Shown here: in pieces, positions 15,659 to 24,720 of the stretch | Layout: each line of letters opens with the position of its first letter | How positions within the stretch are numbered: the stretch's first letter is position 1 | DNA from: CAIJMU01 sp035530275 | GTDB lineage: Bacteria > Spirochaetota > Spirochaetia > Treponematales > Rectinemataceae | DNA: 64,000 bases | Assembly (NCBI GenBank): GCA_035530275.1 | Contig: DATKVC010000017.1 | Span: forward strand, 185,839-249,838 | Reading direction: 5' to 3' | Made by a program: the position numbers and the translations under genes | The notes under the pieces: generated by a model | Databases searched by the model: none | Told to the model about the DNA's origin: nothing | What the model saw: the letters and a program-made list of their open reading frames with translations, nothing else

Positions 15659-17917
15659 TTAGAAGTGGAAACGAGTCTCGAAAGTAATCGAAGGTCTGAG
15701 CTGCGGAATTCCCTGGGCCGCATCGACATACTGGATATTGCCGGTCGAGGGATCTCGGACGGGCACCGACGAGAAGACCGCCGCGACGTCGAGGTTCGGT
15801 GTCTTGGGAACCGGCACGACGAGCTCACCAGCGAATGTGGTGTTCTCATCGATGAGCTGGAAGCCGCCCTTATAGATGGCTTGCGCGAGTCCGCGGCGAT
15901 CATAGGTAATGGAACCCGATACATCGAAGATCGGGATGAGCCCCTTCTTGACGACGAGGGCCGCATGGAATTCATCGCTTGAACGGACGAGTTGTTCCAT
16001 CGCATTGGAACCCACAGAGGGATCCCAAGGCCAGGCATAGCCGAGCTTCAGGCTGAGCTTGTCCCTGATGAGGGAGAATCCGCCTTCTCCGTAGATGCCC
16101 ATCACCGTGGGAGCCGAACCGTACAGGTTCGGGTCCGCGATATAGCCCGCATACTGTATGACATAGGTCGAGCGCATCTTATCGTAGCTCGAATCGTAGA
16201 AGGCGGGCTTGAAGAATCCGGTGTAGTAGCGATATTCGAGGCGCCAGTCGACAAAGAGAACGTTCCCCATGAAGCCTGCATCGGCACCCCAGTTTTGAAG
16301 GCTCGGCGATGCGGAATTCGAATCATACAGGAGCTGATACTGGAGCCCGGAGCTAACCGTCTTGCCGGTGGACGCATCGACATAGTCGTTGCGCACATAG
16401 GGGACGGTTGCCGCACCGTCTGCGAAGGCCCGGACAGAGAGGAAGCCGTTGCTTGGGATGATGGGAAGGTCGAGATCGGCTCCTCCCGAGATGAACATCG
16501 GATCGCCGTAGGTGGAAAGTCCTGCCTTGGCAAGCTCTGAGGCGGGATTCGTGTCGACGGCGCCGTCAAGCCCGACGGCGATTTTCGATCCGGGGATGGG
16601 CCGGAAGTAGAGTCGACCGCCGTAGAGCCAGGGATCGGCGAGGTCGTTGACAAGGGCTTCGAACCCGAAGCCGCCGCCGTCGATGCCGACGTTGAATCCG
16701 ATCCTGCGTATGGCCGGGAACTCCGTGCTGTTGTTGTAGTTCCTCATGATGAGGCCGTGACCGATCGTGAGATCGTTGAGGTTGCCCACCTTGATGAAGA
16801 ATGGATCGTCGAGCTGATTCCCGTATTCGAAGTATTTGATCTTGAGCGCGACGTCCCGCGTCACGTCCAGGGCGGCGCCCATCGGATCTTTGCTCCAGCT
16901 ATAGTCAGTGCCGAAGGACCATTCGTTGTCGCCAGCCGGCTTGTACCAGTCATTGGGGTTGAAAAGATCGTTGCTGTAAATGACAGGCAGATAGAGACCG
17001 AAGCGGAGCTTGCCGAAGTTGAAATTGGGCTGGACGATCGCCTTCGAATAGGTGGTGCCGTTGATCGTAACCGAACCGAGTTCGAAGCCGAGAATGTCCT
17101 GGAGCCATTTGACGAGGCCGCTCTGGACCTCTTCCTTGCTCATTTTGCCGGCGCCTTCGGCGAGGGTTCCGGCGGCTTCTTGGCCGGTCACCTGCGTTGT
17201 CTGCGTCGTCTGATCGGTTGCCTGGGCAGAAGTCGCAGGCTGTTCCGGTGCCTGCGGCACTTCGGTTTCCGACAATTTGGTGAAGGTGAGGTCGGAGAAT
17301 TGCTGGTCATATTGCTGCGCCGTGAAGGCGAAGGCCGCGAAGCTGGCCGCGAGGGCGTCGGCAGCCTGTCCGCCGAGGACGTTGATCGATTGGAGGGTAT
17401 TGCCATTGGCGTCGAGCTTGTCGAAAACGACATCTCCGCGCTTGACTGCGAGCAATTCCTTGCCGCCCTCGACGTCCACCACGAAATCCGTGCCGCGGAC
17501 GCCGCAAACCGCCGTCGGCGTGCTGACGCTGATATTCGAGCCTTTGGCCGCGATCGTCTTGATCTTGCCCGCGGCCACCTGGAAGGCGTTCTTTTCCCCG
17601 CTGTTGACGGCCAGGGCTTTCACCATGAAGGTCGAATTCTTGCCGACTTTCACGATCGAACCGTTCGGCGAGAGTTTGAACTCGGCCGAGGTGTCGCTGC
17701 CCGTGATAATGGTAGCTCCCGGAGCGATCTGGTCGCCCTCGAAGACGCCGACGTTGAACACGAGTTCCGATTTATCGGCTTGGAGCACCTTGAGATTGGA
17801 ACCGTCGACGAACTCAAGGGTGAACTTCTGTCCGCCTGCCTGGGCCGTCGCCGCCTGAGCGACGACGAGGAAGGGGAGGACGAGCAGTATCGCCAAAGCA
17901 GTGAAAATGCGTTTCAT
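15659..17917 (-). CDS. FecR-domain protein fused to an outer-membrane barrel
   Basis: 752 aa. A signal peptide (about 1-26, ending AQA) is followed by a FecR-type domain (about 45-190; VGVFEGDQIAPGATIITGSD, CGVRGTDFVVDV), a Gln/Thr/Ala-rich linker (about 225-260), and a C-terminal domain of about 470 residues rich in alternating aromatic/polar strands that ends RFHF, a terminal Phe as in outer-membrane barrels. The barrel is paralogous to the gene just upstream (shared DPFFIKVGNLNDLTIGHG pattern). FecR domains often bind peptidoglycan or transmit envelope signals. GAGGAGG lies 7 nt before the ATG. It is last in a two-gene operon and ends at a strong terminator. Confidence 0.85.
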   Translation of the reverse strand: MKRIFTALAILLVLPFLVVAQAATAQAGGQKFTLEFVDGSNLKVLQADKSELVFNVGVFEGDQIAPGATIITGSDTSAEFKLSPNGSIVKVGKNSTFMVKALAVNSGEKNAFQVAAGKIKTIAAKGSNISVSTPTAVCGVRGTDFVVDVEGGKELLAVKRGDVVFDKLDANGNTLQSINVLGGQAADALAASFAAFAFTAQQYDQQFSDLTFTKLSETEVPQAPEQPATSAQATDQTTQTTQVTGQEAAGTLAEGAGKMSKEEVQSGLVKWLQDILGFELGSVTINGTTYSKAIVQPNFNFGKLRFGLYLPVIYSNDLFNPNDWYKPAGDNEWSFGTDYSWSKDPMGAALDVTRDVALKIKYFEYGNQLDDPFFIKVGNLNDLTIGHGLIMRNYNNSTEFPAIRRIGFNVGIDGGGFGFEALVNDLADPWLYGGRLYFRPIPGSKIAVGLDGAVDTNPASELAKAGLSTYGDPMFISGGADLDLPIIPSNGFLSVRAFADGAATVPYVRNDYVDASTGKTVSSGLQYQLLYDSNSASPSLQNWGADAGFMGNVLFVDWRLEYRYYTGFFKPAFYDSSYDKMRSTYVIQYAGYIADPNLYGSAPTVMGIYGEGGFSLIRDKLSLKLGYAWPWDPSVGSNAMEQLVRSSDEFHAALVVKKGLIPIFDVSGSITYDRRGLAQAIYKGGFQLIDENTTFAGELVVPVPKTPNLDVAAVFSSVPVRDPSTGNIQYVDAAQGIPQLRPSITFETRFHF

Positions 17918-17937
17918 GGGATTTCCTCCTCTTTCCC

Positions 17938-19320
17938 TTAGAACTTGACCGAAGCCTGAAGACTCGACGACACCTTCCACTGCTGGTCCATCCACTTCGC
18001 GTTGTAGAGGAGGCTGAGGACCGAGGAGCCGGTGCGGTAGTTGATCGAAAGTCCGACGATGGCGTCGGTCGGATCGACGATGTCGCTGAAGAAATTTGAG
18101 ACGCTTCCCAAGGCGTATTTTTCGTAGCTCGCGTCGGCATAGATTCCGGGTAGCAAACCCTCGCCCAGGTGCGCGACCGCGCGGAGATGGGGCCAGGAAT
18201 AGGTGTCGCCCACGACGCCAGCGGCAAAGGGGCCGTCGAGGCTGATGGAGCTGCTGACCTTGTCGCCGAGGAGGCTGGCGCCAATCGTCGCGAACCAGCC
18301 GACGGAAGCGGAACCGGTGGGGCTGCTCTCCATCAGCACAGCCTTGGCGTTGCGGTAGATATCATAATTGGCGTCGAAATAGGTCGGAATGAAACCGGGA
18401 CCGAGAAGCCTGAGCTGGGCGCCCCAGAGGAAGAGGCTGACGAGCTTGCCTCCGGCCCCCAGCATGTAGCCGGCCCTGCCATTGGGCTCGAGGGCCGCTT
18501 CGGTGAAGGCCGTAGCCGTGGCCATGGGCGAGTTGAGGAGGGGAAGGCTCGCGTCGAGTCCGAAGACCGCGACTGCTGGGCCCGAGTAGGCAGAGGACAA
18601 GGAACCGGGGTTCGTCAGCGAATAGTAGACGCCCGGATCGGTGTCGGCGGCGACCGTCAGCCCGGCCTGGAGGTTCTTGAAGAGACCCAGGTCGGTCCCG
18701 ATGAGGGGCCTGACGACGACATGGGCTCCGACGACGTCGAAGCGGGCGAGATTGCTCGTGAGCAATTCCAGGCCGACCATGGGGAAGTTGAACATCGAAC
18801 CGTCGATGCCGAAGTCGACTCCCGTGAACCTCGTCTGCGGGAAGAAACTCATGTTGGAGTAGCTTCCCATAATGAAGCCGTTGCCGAGGGTGAAGTCGGA
18901 GATCGAGCCGACCTTCACGAAAAGGGGATCTTGGCCCTTGAGGCCGTAGCGCACATAGAGAAGCTTGGAGAGGTAGAGGCTCGCCCAATCGAGGGCGTTC
19001 GCTCCCGAGCCGGCCACCCAGTCGCCGTCATACAGCCGCACGGCTTGGTCCGGATAGTTGACGGGATAGACCTGGAAATGGAAGGTCAGGTTCAGGCCGA
19101 CGCCGAATTTCCCGAAGGCCACGTCGGGCTGGAATCCGAGCTGGGTCCAAGCTTCTGGGGTAGGGCTCCCGGTTGTCGGATCTACGGGTCCTGTATTGAA
19201 GACATCGGTGCCGAGGCTGATGCCTGCCTGGAAGGGCTTGGGCGCCTGGTCGGTCTGGGCAAAAACGAGAGAACCGCCCAACATGGCCGCGAGAACGAAT
19301 ACGGTGGAAATTTTCTTCAT
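17938..19320 (-). CDS. Outer-membrane beta-barrel protein (paralogue)
   Basis: 460 aa. Signal peptide MKKISTVFVLAAMLGGSLVFAQ, then Gly/aromatic-rich strands throughout and a C-terminal VKF, as expected for an outer-membrane barrel. The stretch DPLFVKVGSISDFTLGNG followed by FIMGSYSNMSFFPQTRFTG aligns with the barrel of the FecR fusion downstream, so the two are tandem paralogues. The cargo is unknown. AGGAGGT lies 9 nt upstream of the ATG. TATACT at 19366-19371 could be its -10 element, though no good -35 is seen. The FecR gene follows after 20 nt. Confidence 0.85.
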   Translation of the reverse strand: MKKISTVFVLAAMLGGSLVFAQTDQAPKPFQAGISLGTDVFNTGPVDPTTGSPTPEAWTQLGFQPDVAFGKFGVGLNLTFHFQVYPVNYPDQAVRLYDGDWVAGSGANALDWASLYLSKLLYVRYGLKGQDPLFVKVGSISDFTLGNGFIMGSYSNMSFFPQTRFTGVDFGIDGSMFNFPMVGLELLTSNLARFDVVGAHVVVRPLIGTDLGLFKNLQAGLTVAADTDPGVYYSLTNPGSLSSAYSGPAVAVFGLDASLPLLNSPMATATAFTEAALEPNGRAGYMLGAGGKLVSLFLWGAQLRLLGPGFIPTYFDANYDIYRNAKAVLMESSPTGSASVGWFATIGASLLGDKVSSSISLDGPFAAGVVGDTYSWPHLRAVAHLGEGLLPGIYADASYEKYALGSVSNFFSDIVDPTDAIVGLSINYRTGSSVLSLLYNAKWMDQQWKVSSSLQASVKF

Positions 19321-19397
19321 TGAGGCCCCACCTCCTATGGTTGCGAGTCTAAGTCGTAGTCTTCAAGTATACAACCCTTGCACAGGATTTCATGGGT

Positions 19398-20396
19398 TTA
19401 GATGGAAGTCCTGATTCGCCAGGTCCTTCTTATCCGCCTATCGCGGAAGTCGGGAGGCAGACATTCCTCGGAGATTTCCAGCGCCACGCCTTCGACGAGG
19501 TTATCGTCCCATTTGAGTCGTCGCGAGTTGGAGGAGAAGATGAGGGCGCCGCCCGGAGAGAGGGTATTGAGGCAGGCCGCGACGAGGGCAGGCCAATCCC
19601 TGTTGGCGTCAAAGTCGGTCGACGTGGCCGAGGAATTGGAAAAGGTGGGTGGATCGCACACGATGAGGTCCCATTTGCGACCCTGAGCGCGGGCCTTTTC
19701 GAGGAAGAGCCTCACATCCGATTTGACGACCGACCTGGACGGTCCCTCGAGTCCGTTGAGGGCGAGGTTGCGCTCCAACCAGGCAAGATAGGTGTTCGAA
19801 AGGTCGACCGAGGTGACCTCGGAAGCCCCACCCGCCGCGGCGTATACCGAAAAGCTCCCCGTGTAGGCGAAGAGATTCAAGAAGCGCTTGTTCAATGCCT
19901 CGGCGCGGACCATGGCCCGCGTGGGCCTGTGATCGAGGAAGAGTCCCGTATCGAGATAGTCGGTGAAATTTACTATGAAGGAGAGTCCTCCCTCCTCAAC
20001 CCGACGCTCGAAGCCGGTTTCCGATCCCCTTTCGTATTGCGCGAGCCCCTTTTGCCGCTTTCGAGTCCGAACAAAGACCCTGTCGGGAGGCACGGAAAGA
20101 GCCTCCCCCGAACTCTTGGCCATGAGTTCAAGCCAAGAGGCTTCATCTTCAGGGTCCTTGTCGTAGGGGCGTTCATAAAGACTCAGGACGAGGCAATCCT
20201 CAGGTTTCGCATCACCGCCCGCGATCTCTTTGGTCTCTCGAAACCATTCGATCGCGAGGGGAATCTCGGGAATATCCTTGTCATAGACGCGAAGAGCCTT
20301 GACGCCTTCGCGTCTTGCCCATTTCCTGAGCTGCCTTTCGTTCTTGACCAGGCGATTGCGGAGATACTCCGCCTGCCGCTCATCCTTGACGCTCAT
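19398..20396 (-). CDS. RlmK-like 23S rRNA methyltransferase
   Basis: 332 aa. It matches the C-terminal (RlmK) half of RlmKL: an N-terminal region with NRLVKNERQLRKWARREGVK, a PUA-like strand section VRTRKRQKGLAQYE, the signature FTDYLDTGLFLDHRPTR, then a Rossmann methyltransferase with FLNLFAYTGSFSVYAAAGG (SAM loop) and CDPPTFSNSS (DPPxF). The expected activity is N7 methylation of G2069 in 23S rRNA; here it is a stand-alone protein without the RlmL half. It lies 43 nt downstream of rex in the same direction and may share its transcript. Confidence 0.85.
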   Translation of the reverse strand: MSVKDERQAEYLRNRLVKNERQLRKWARREGVKALRVYDKDIPEIPLAIEWFRETKEIAGGDAKPEDCLVLSLYERPYDKDPEDEASWLELMAKSSGEALSVPPDRVFVRTRKRQKGLAQYERGSETGFERRVEEGGLSFIVNFTDYLDTGLFLDHRPTRAMVRAEALNKRFLNLFAYTGSFSVYAAAGGASEVTSVDLSNTYLAWLERNLALNGLEGPSRSVVKSDVRLFLEKARAQGRKWDLIVCDPPTFSNSSATSTDFDANRDWPALVAACLNTLSPGGALIFSSNSRRLKWDDNLVEGVALEISEECLPPDFRDRRIRRTWRIRTSI

Positions 20397-20439
20397 GAGC
20401 GGCGTCTCTTCCTCATCGCCCCGCTATCGGAGCCTCGCC

Positions 20440-21099
20440 TCAAGCCTGGCGCCGATTGTTCATCATAACGGAGAGAAGCGCATAGCCTGAGGATAGGTCC
20501 TCTCGCTGCACGACGATTTCGGGGTCGAGCTTGAGCTTGATGTTGGTGAAGTTCCAGATCGCCTTGATTCCCGCTTTGGCGAGAAGTTCCGCCGTTCCCT
20601 GCGCCATCGGCGACGGCACGGTCAGCACGGCCACCTGGATCTCAAGTTCGGTGATGCTCCGGTTGAGGCTATCGATTCCATGGATCGGCACACCATGGAT
20701 TCGTTGACCGATTTTCTGGGGATCGGTATCGAAAGCGGCGACGAATTTGAGGCCATGGCGCTCGAAATCGGGATAACCGATGAGGGCCGAACCGAGGTTG
20801 CCGGCCCCGACGAGAATGGCGTTCCGAACCATGTCCCAGCCCAAATAGTGCTCGATAGCCCGGACCAAGGCCTCGACCGGGTAGCCCTTTTTCGGCTTTC
20901 CGATTATTCCGGTAATCGCGAGGTCTTTTCGTACCTGGATCGGCTCGAGATTGAGCTCCTGAGCGATCACCGTACCGGAAATGTAGGTGTCGCCGACATT
21001 CTGCGCGCCACGGATAATATGGAGATACTGGGGCAGCCGACGGACCGAGGGGGCGAATGAGACCTTGTTCTTCGACACTGGTGGAACTCCCATAATCAT
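20440..21099 (-). CDS. rex: Redox-sensing transcriptional repressor Rex
   Basis: 219 aa, the normal Rex length. N-terminal winged helix (about 10-85; SVRRLPQYLHII, NLEPIQVRKDLAITGIIGKPKKGYPV) and a Rossmann NAD(H)-binding domain with GAGNLGSALIGYPDF, followed by the domain-swapped C-terminal helix. Rex represses fermentation and respiration genes until NADH/NAD+ rises. The ATG at 21099 has GAGG 9 nt upstream; in-frame ATGs at 21114 and 21093 are alternatives. No complete TTGTGA-N6-TCACAA operator is visible nearby, although TTGTGA occurs just before the start. Confidence 0.93.
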   Translation of the reverse strand: MIMGVPPVSKNKVSFAPSVRRLPQYLHIIRGAQNVGDTYISGTVIAQELNLEPIQVRKDLAITGIIGKPKKGYPVEALVRAIEHYLGWDMVRNAILVGAGNLGSALIGYPDFERHGLKFVAAFDTDPQKIGQRIHGVPIHGIDSLNRSITELEIQVAVLTVPSPMAQGTAELLAKAGIKAIWNFTNIKLKLDPEIVVQREDLSSGYALLSVMMNNRRQA

Positions 21100-21272
21100 C
21101 ACAACTTGCCTCATGTCGATAAAATTGTCAAGAAATAATAAGTTACTGCCAAATAAGTTCCCAATTTCCAAAAGCCGGTTCTTAGTGAGTGCATCAGGAA
21201 TTAGGGCGGGGTGAGACAGGGAGGGATAGGAGGGCATTCAAAAGCGAGGGTCGAGCCTTTGAAGGAACTTCG

Positions 21273-21302
21273 TTGACCTCGGGAGGATTTTCGGCCTATC
21301 CT
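21273..21302 (+). promoter_or_regulatory. Promoter just upstream of the PilZ gene
   Basis: TTGACC (21273-21278), 18 nt, TATCCT (21297-21302), then 10 nt to the ATG at 21313. The leader would be about 4 nt, too short for a normal ribosome binding site. Confidence 0.45.
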
Positions 21303-21312
21303 ACCGGAATAT

Positions 21313-22155
21313 ATGGCCATAACGACTAGCCAGCAGATTTCCCGATGGTATGACGTCTTCAAGACTATAGATGTCACCCTCACGAAGGAAATCATGAAGG
21401 CCACGGGCCTCGATCCCCGCAACGTGTACCTCAAATGCGTCGGGGAGCAATGGCCCTGCGTCATCTACTCGACTTCGTTCTCCGGGGCGAAATTGATCGC
21501 GAGTTCGAAGTCCGCTCTCACCGACAAGATCAAAAAAGCGAACAATCTGGTATCCGTGCGTTTCAGTTTTCGGATCGAGGGGAAGACCGAGCCCCTCAGT
21601 TTTTTCGTGCAGGCCCGCGTCATGGGCTACGCCCCCTACAACCAGGGCGGCGGGGATCTTCAGTTCATGACCGTCGAATATACGCAGCGCCCCCCCGATG
21701 ACCTCATCGATATCCTCGGAACGGTGATGGAAGCCAACATCTCTGCGGTGCGTCGTCGCGAGGAGCGCGTCCTCGTCTCCCAGGATAGCATGCGACGGAT
21801 AGGCCTCATGACGAAGGATACGGTGATTTTCGTCCAAGGCGTGCCCCGCAAGTGCATCATTCGGGATCTTTCTTTCGGGGGCAGCAAGATCATCATCGTC
21901 GGCCTCGCCCGTTTCCTCGTCGGAAAGGAATGCTTACTCAGGCTGGATATGGACGATCCGCGGGAAAGCCTGGACATCAAAGGCACCATCGTCCGTTTCG
22001 AAGACGTGGAAGGTCGCAAGGATCTTGCCGCCGTGGCCATCCGTTTCGATGACGCTACCATGCCCCTTTCCTATAAGATCCATCTCAACGGCTATTTCGC
22101 CCAGGCGCGGCCGAATCGCACGGAAGGCGAGGGAAGTCCGCTTTCCGACGCCTGA
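21313..22155 (+). CDS. PilZ domain c-di-GMP receptor
   Basis: 280 aa. An N-terminal PilZN-like beta domain (about 1-125) is followed by a PilZ domain (about 140-260). The two c-di-GMP-binding blocks are present: the basic RRREERV at its start and RDLSFGGSK, which matches (D/N)xSxxG. C-di-GMP receptors of this type tune motility or surface behaviour in spirochaetes, fitting a motile organism; the partner is unknown. No Shine-Dalgarno is visible and a promoter ends 10 nt before the ATG. The TPR gene at 22198 follows after 42 nt. Confidence 0.88.
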   Translation: MAITTSQQISRWYDVFKTIDVTLTKEIMKATGLDPRNVYLKCVGEQWPCVIYSTSFSGAKLIASSKSALTDKIKKANNLVSVRFSFRIEGKTEPLSFFVQARVMGYAPYNQGGGDLQFMTVEYTQRPPDDLIDILGTVMEANISAVRRREERVLVSQDSMRRIGLMTKDTVIFVQGVPRKCIIRDLSFGGSKIIIVGLARFLVGKECLLRLDMDDPRESLDIKGTIVRFEDVEGRKDLAAVAIRFDDATMPLSYKIHLNGYFAQARPNRTEGEGSPLSDA

Positions 22156-22197
22156 TCGCCGGCCTGAGCATTTTTCCCACGAATCCCGGAGGTTGTC

Positions 22198-23352
22198 ATG
22201 CATATCGTCGATCCGCGCGGCGCCGAGGCGCTCGAAAACCTCGTGTATATCGCATTGCCGGAGGCCTTCGACAAAGTTATGGGCGCTTTCAAGCCCGATC
22301 CGTCGATTCCCCTGCCCGTTGAGACCGCCGGCGCCGGCGCCGGCTTCGATCCCCGCGAGCTGAGCGGCGAGGCGATAGTTGCCGGCATGCTCAGGCTGCT
22401 TGCCTGGGACCCGGAGAACGAACACGCCGCCTACTATCGAGATTTCGTCCGGGCGGTGAAGCCCGAGCTCCTAGCCGTCCTGTCCGAGGCCGGCGTGCTC
22501 AAGGCGCGGAGCCGCGCCTGGGATGTCGCCGAGGAGATATTCCTCGCGCTGGCTGGCCTCTACCCAGAGGCTCCCGAACCCCTCATCGACTTGGCAGTCC
22601 TTTACGAGGACCAGGCCGAATCCCTTTTGGGCGCCGGCAAGGAAGAAGAGGCCGAAAGGCTCAATGAGATGGCCTTCGAGCGCTACAAGACCCTCCTCGG
22701 TATGGAACCACCCTTCCCCGAAGCCTTTCTCAACGCCGGATTTTTCTTTCTTCGCCGGAAAAATTGGGAGCGGGCGGCCAGCCTTCTCGAGACGTATACG
22801 CGCATCGGTCCCGAGGGCGAGAGGCGGGACAAGGCGGCCGCCGTCGTCAAGAGCCTTACCGAGCGCGGCTATCTCGACGAGATATTTAAGGAAGCCTATG
22901 ATTTCATCAGGCTGGGAAAGGAAGCCGAAGGCCTTGCGAAGGCCGAGCTCTTTATCCAAAAGAATCCCCATGTCTGGAACGCCTGGTTTCTCAAGGGCTG
23001 GGCCCTCAGGCGCCTTACTCGCTGGGAAGAGGCGAGGGCGGCCTTTGAGCAGGCCCTCGAACTCGGCGCCGACAGGCAGGAGAGCGACGAGGCCATGCCC
23101 GCCGGGGATGTCTACAACGAGCTCGCGATCTGCCTCCTCGAACTCAACCGCGTCGACGAGGCGAAGCGCGCCCTGGAGAAGGCCCTCTCACGAGAGCCGG
23201 AAAACGTGAAGATCATCACCAACCTCGGCGTCGTCGCCTTCCGATCGGGTCGAAGGGACGAAGCGGTCGGTTTTTTCAAAACCGCCCTGGAAATCGAACC
23301 CGACGACCGGGCTGCCGCCTCCTGGCTCGCCCAGGCGGAGGGGGAGCGCTAA
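22198..23352 (+). CDS. Cytoplasmic TPR protein
   Basis: 384 aa, no signal peptide or membrane helix. Residues from about 95 to 380 form TPR-like helical pairs, clearest at the C-terminus (DVYNELAICLLELNRVDEAKR, IITNLGVVAFRSGRRDEAV). The N-terminal ~90 residues are not a recognised domain. CGGAGG lies about 5-6 nt before the ATG. It lies between the PilZ and GerMN genes, with only 3 nt to the latter, so the three probably form one unit. Role unknown. Confidence 0.8.
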   Translation: MHIVDPRGAEALENLVYIALPEAFDKVMGAFKPDPSIPLPVETAGAGAGFDPRELSGEAIVAGMLRLLAWDPENEHAAYYRDFVRAVKPELLAVLSEAGVLKARSRAWDVAEEIFLALAGLYPEAPEPLIDLAVLYEDQAESLLGAGKEEEAERLNEMAFERYKTLLGMEPPFPEAFLNAGFFFLRRKNWERAASLLETYTRIGPEGERRDKAAAVVKSLTERGYLDEIFKEAYDFIRLGKEAEGLAKAELFIQKNPHVWNAWFLKGWALRRLTRWEEARAAFEQALELGADRQESDEAMPAGDVYNELAICLLELNRVDEAKRALEKALSREPENVKIITNLGVVAFRSGRRDEAVGFFKTALEIEPDDRAAASWLAQAEGER

Positions 23353-23355
23353 AAA

Positions 23356-24231
23356 ATGGCTGCGCGAGGCGGCGGAACCGGCAGGGGCAGGCGTTCCTCC
23401 GGCGGCAGGGACGGGGGCAGCGCCGGCTGTCTCCTTTGGCTCATCGTATTTTCCTTCATTTTCCTCTTATTCGTCCTCAATTGGGGCAGGATAAAGGAAA
23501 CCCTCGATCGTACCAATTTCAATGAAATCGTCCGCAACCAGCGCGCGACGGACAAGCAGAGTCCCGAGGCTCCTTCCAGCCCCTCCCCGGCCGCCCCCGC
23601 GACCCCGGAGCCCGCAGCGAATCAGGCGCAGCCTTCGGCGAAGCCCGATATCCAGGCGCCGAGCCCGGGCGGCGGCGCGGCGCCTTCAGGAGGCAATCCG
23701 GGCGCTTCCCCGGGGCCTCTTGGTTCCGGGGCGAACTCAGGAACCCAGCCGCAGGGTTCTTCGCCCGCCGCCGCGGCGGAAAAGGCCCTGACGGCAGCCC
23801 AGCCGCCGAAGGCCCGGCCCGCGACCCTCTTTTTCGTCCGCATCGACGACGACGGAGTGATCGTGCGGCAGGACGTTCGACGCATGATCACGGCGAGCGA
23901 TACGCCCCTCACCGACGCCCTCTCGGCCCTCCTTGCCGGCCCCGACGAATCGGATCTCAGGCAGCACCTCGTGAGCCTCATCCCGACGGGCACGAAGCTC
24001 CTCGGCGTTCGGGTCCAGGGGACGACGGCCGTGGTCAACCTGAGCGAACCCTTCATGTACAACCACTACGGGATAGAAGGCTACGCGGGGCAGCTCAAGC
24101 AGGTCGTCTACACGGCCACCGCCTTTCCCTCCGTGCACGACGTACAGATTCTCATCGACGGGGAACGCCACGATTATCTCGGAGGCGAGGGCGTCTATAT
24201 CGGGAAACCCTTGTCGCGAAATAGCTTCTAG
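23356..24231 (+). CDS. GerMN-domain envelope protein
   Basis: 291 aa. A basic Gly/Arg N-terminus, one membrane helix (about 25-43, CLLWLIVFSFIFLLFVLNW), a long Pro/Ala/Gly/Ser linker (about 65-150) and a GerMN domain (about 155-285; LTDALSALLAGPDESD, GTKLLGVRVQGTTAVVNLS, QLKQVVYTATAFPSV). In non-sporulating bacteria GerMN proteins are periplasmic and linked to peptidoglycan or lipoprotein functions. The linker could span the peptidoglycan layer. It starts 3 nt after the TPR gene. Confidence 0.88.
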   Translation: MAARGGGTGRGRRSSGGRDGGSAGCLLWLIVFSFIFLLFVLNWGRIKETLDRTNFNEIVRNQRATDKQSPEAPSSPSPAAPATPEPAANQAQPSAKPDIQAPSPGGGAAPSGGNPGASPGPLGSGANSGTQPQGSSPAAAAEKALTAAQPPKARPATLFFVRIDDDGVIVRQDVRRMITASDTPLTDALSALLAGPDESDLRQHLVSLIPTGTKLLGVRVQGTTAVVNLSEPFMYNHYGIEGYAGQLKQVVYTATAFPSVHDVQILIDGERHDYLGGEGVYIGKPLSRNSF

Positions 24232-24261
24232 GGGCCGGCTTTCAGCGGCCGCGGAGTCGAG

Positions 24262-24720
24262 ATGGCCTACACGATTGCGGACGATTGCACGGGTTGCACG
24301 GCTTGCACGAAGATTTGTCCGGTCGGAGCCATCACTGGCGCCAAGGGCGAAGTCCATCGAATTGCTCCGTTGCGCTGCATCGAGTGCGGAGCCTGCGGCC
24401 GCGTCTGCCCGACTGAGGCCGTGCTCGACGACAGGAGCGCAATTGTACCAAGGCTGAAGATTTCGGACTGGCCGCGGCCCGAATTCGATGTGGCCGCCTG
24501 CATCGGTTGCGCCTCCTGCGTGGAGAGCTGCCCCGTCTCGTGCCTCGAAATGGAAGGAGGTTCGCCCGGCGGCCTGGGCGAAACGCCCCTCCTGGTCAGG
24601 CCCAGCGATTGCGTTTCCTGTGAGCGCTGTCTGCGGATCTGTCCCGTTTCCTGCGTAACCATGCGATCTTCGGCGAAGGCCCGCTCGGGCGCCGCCGTAT
24701 CCGCCGGAGGCAAAGCGTGA
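24262..24720 (+). CDS. Polyferredoxin with four [4Fe-4S] motifs
   Basis: 152 aa. Four C-x2-C-x2-C-x3-CP motifs are visible: CTGCTACTKICP (from Cys9), CIECGACGRVCP, CIGCASCVESCP and CVSCERCLRICP. The first pair and second pair each form a bacterial two-cluster ferredoxin unit. The gene overlaps the AOR start (GTGA), so it is almost certainly the electron carrier or subunit that takes electrons from AOR. Cytoplasmic. A weakly conserved Ala/Ser tail follows the last cluster. Confidence 0.92.
   Translation: MAYTIADDCTGCTACTKICPVGAITGAKGEVHRIAPLRCIECGACGRVCPTEAVLDDRSAIVPRLKISDWPRPEFDVAACIGCASCVESCPVSCLEMEGGSPGGLGETPLLVRPSDCVSCERCLRICPVSCVTMRSSAKARSGAAVSAGGKA

Noticed and set aside
21060..21180. 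Rex operator in the rex promoter region
   Set aside because: Only a TTGTGA half-site near the start is visible; the second half of TTGTGA-N6-TCACAA is missing.
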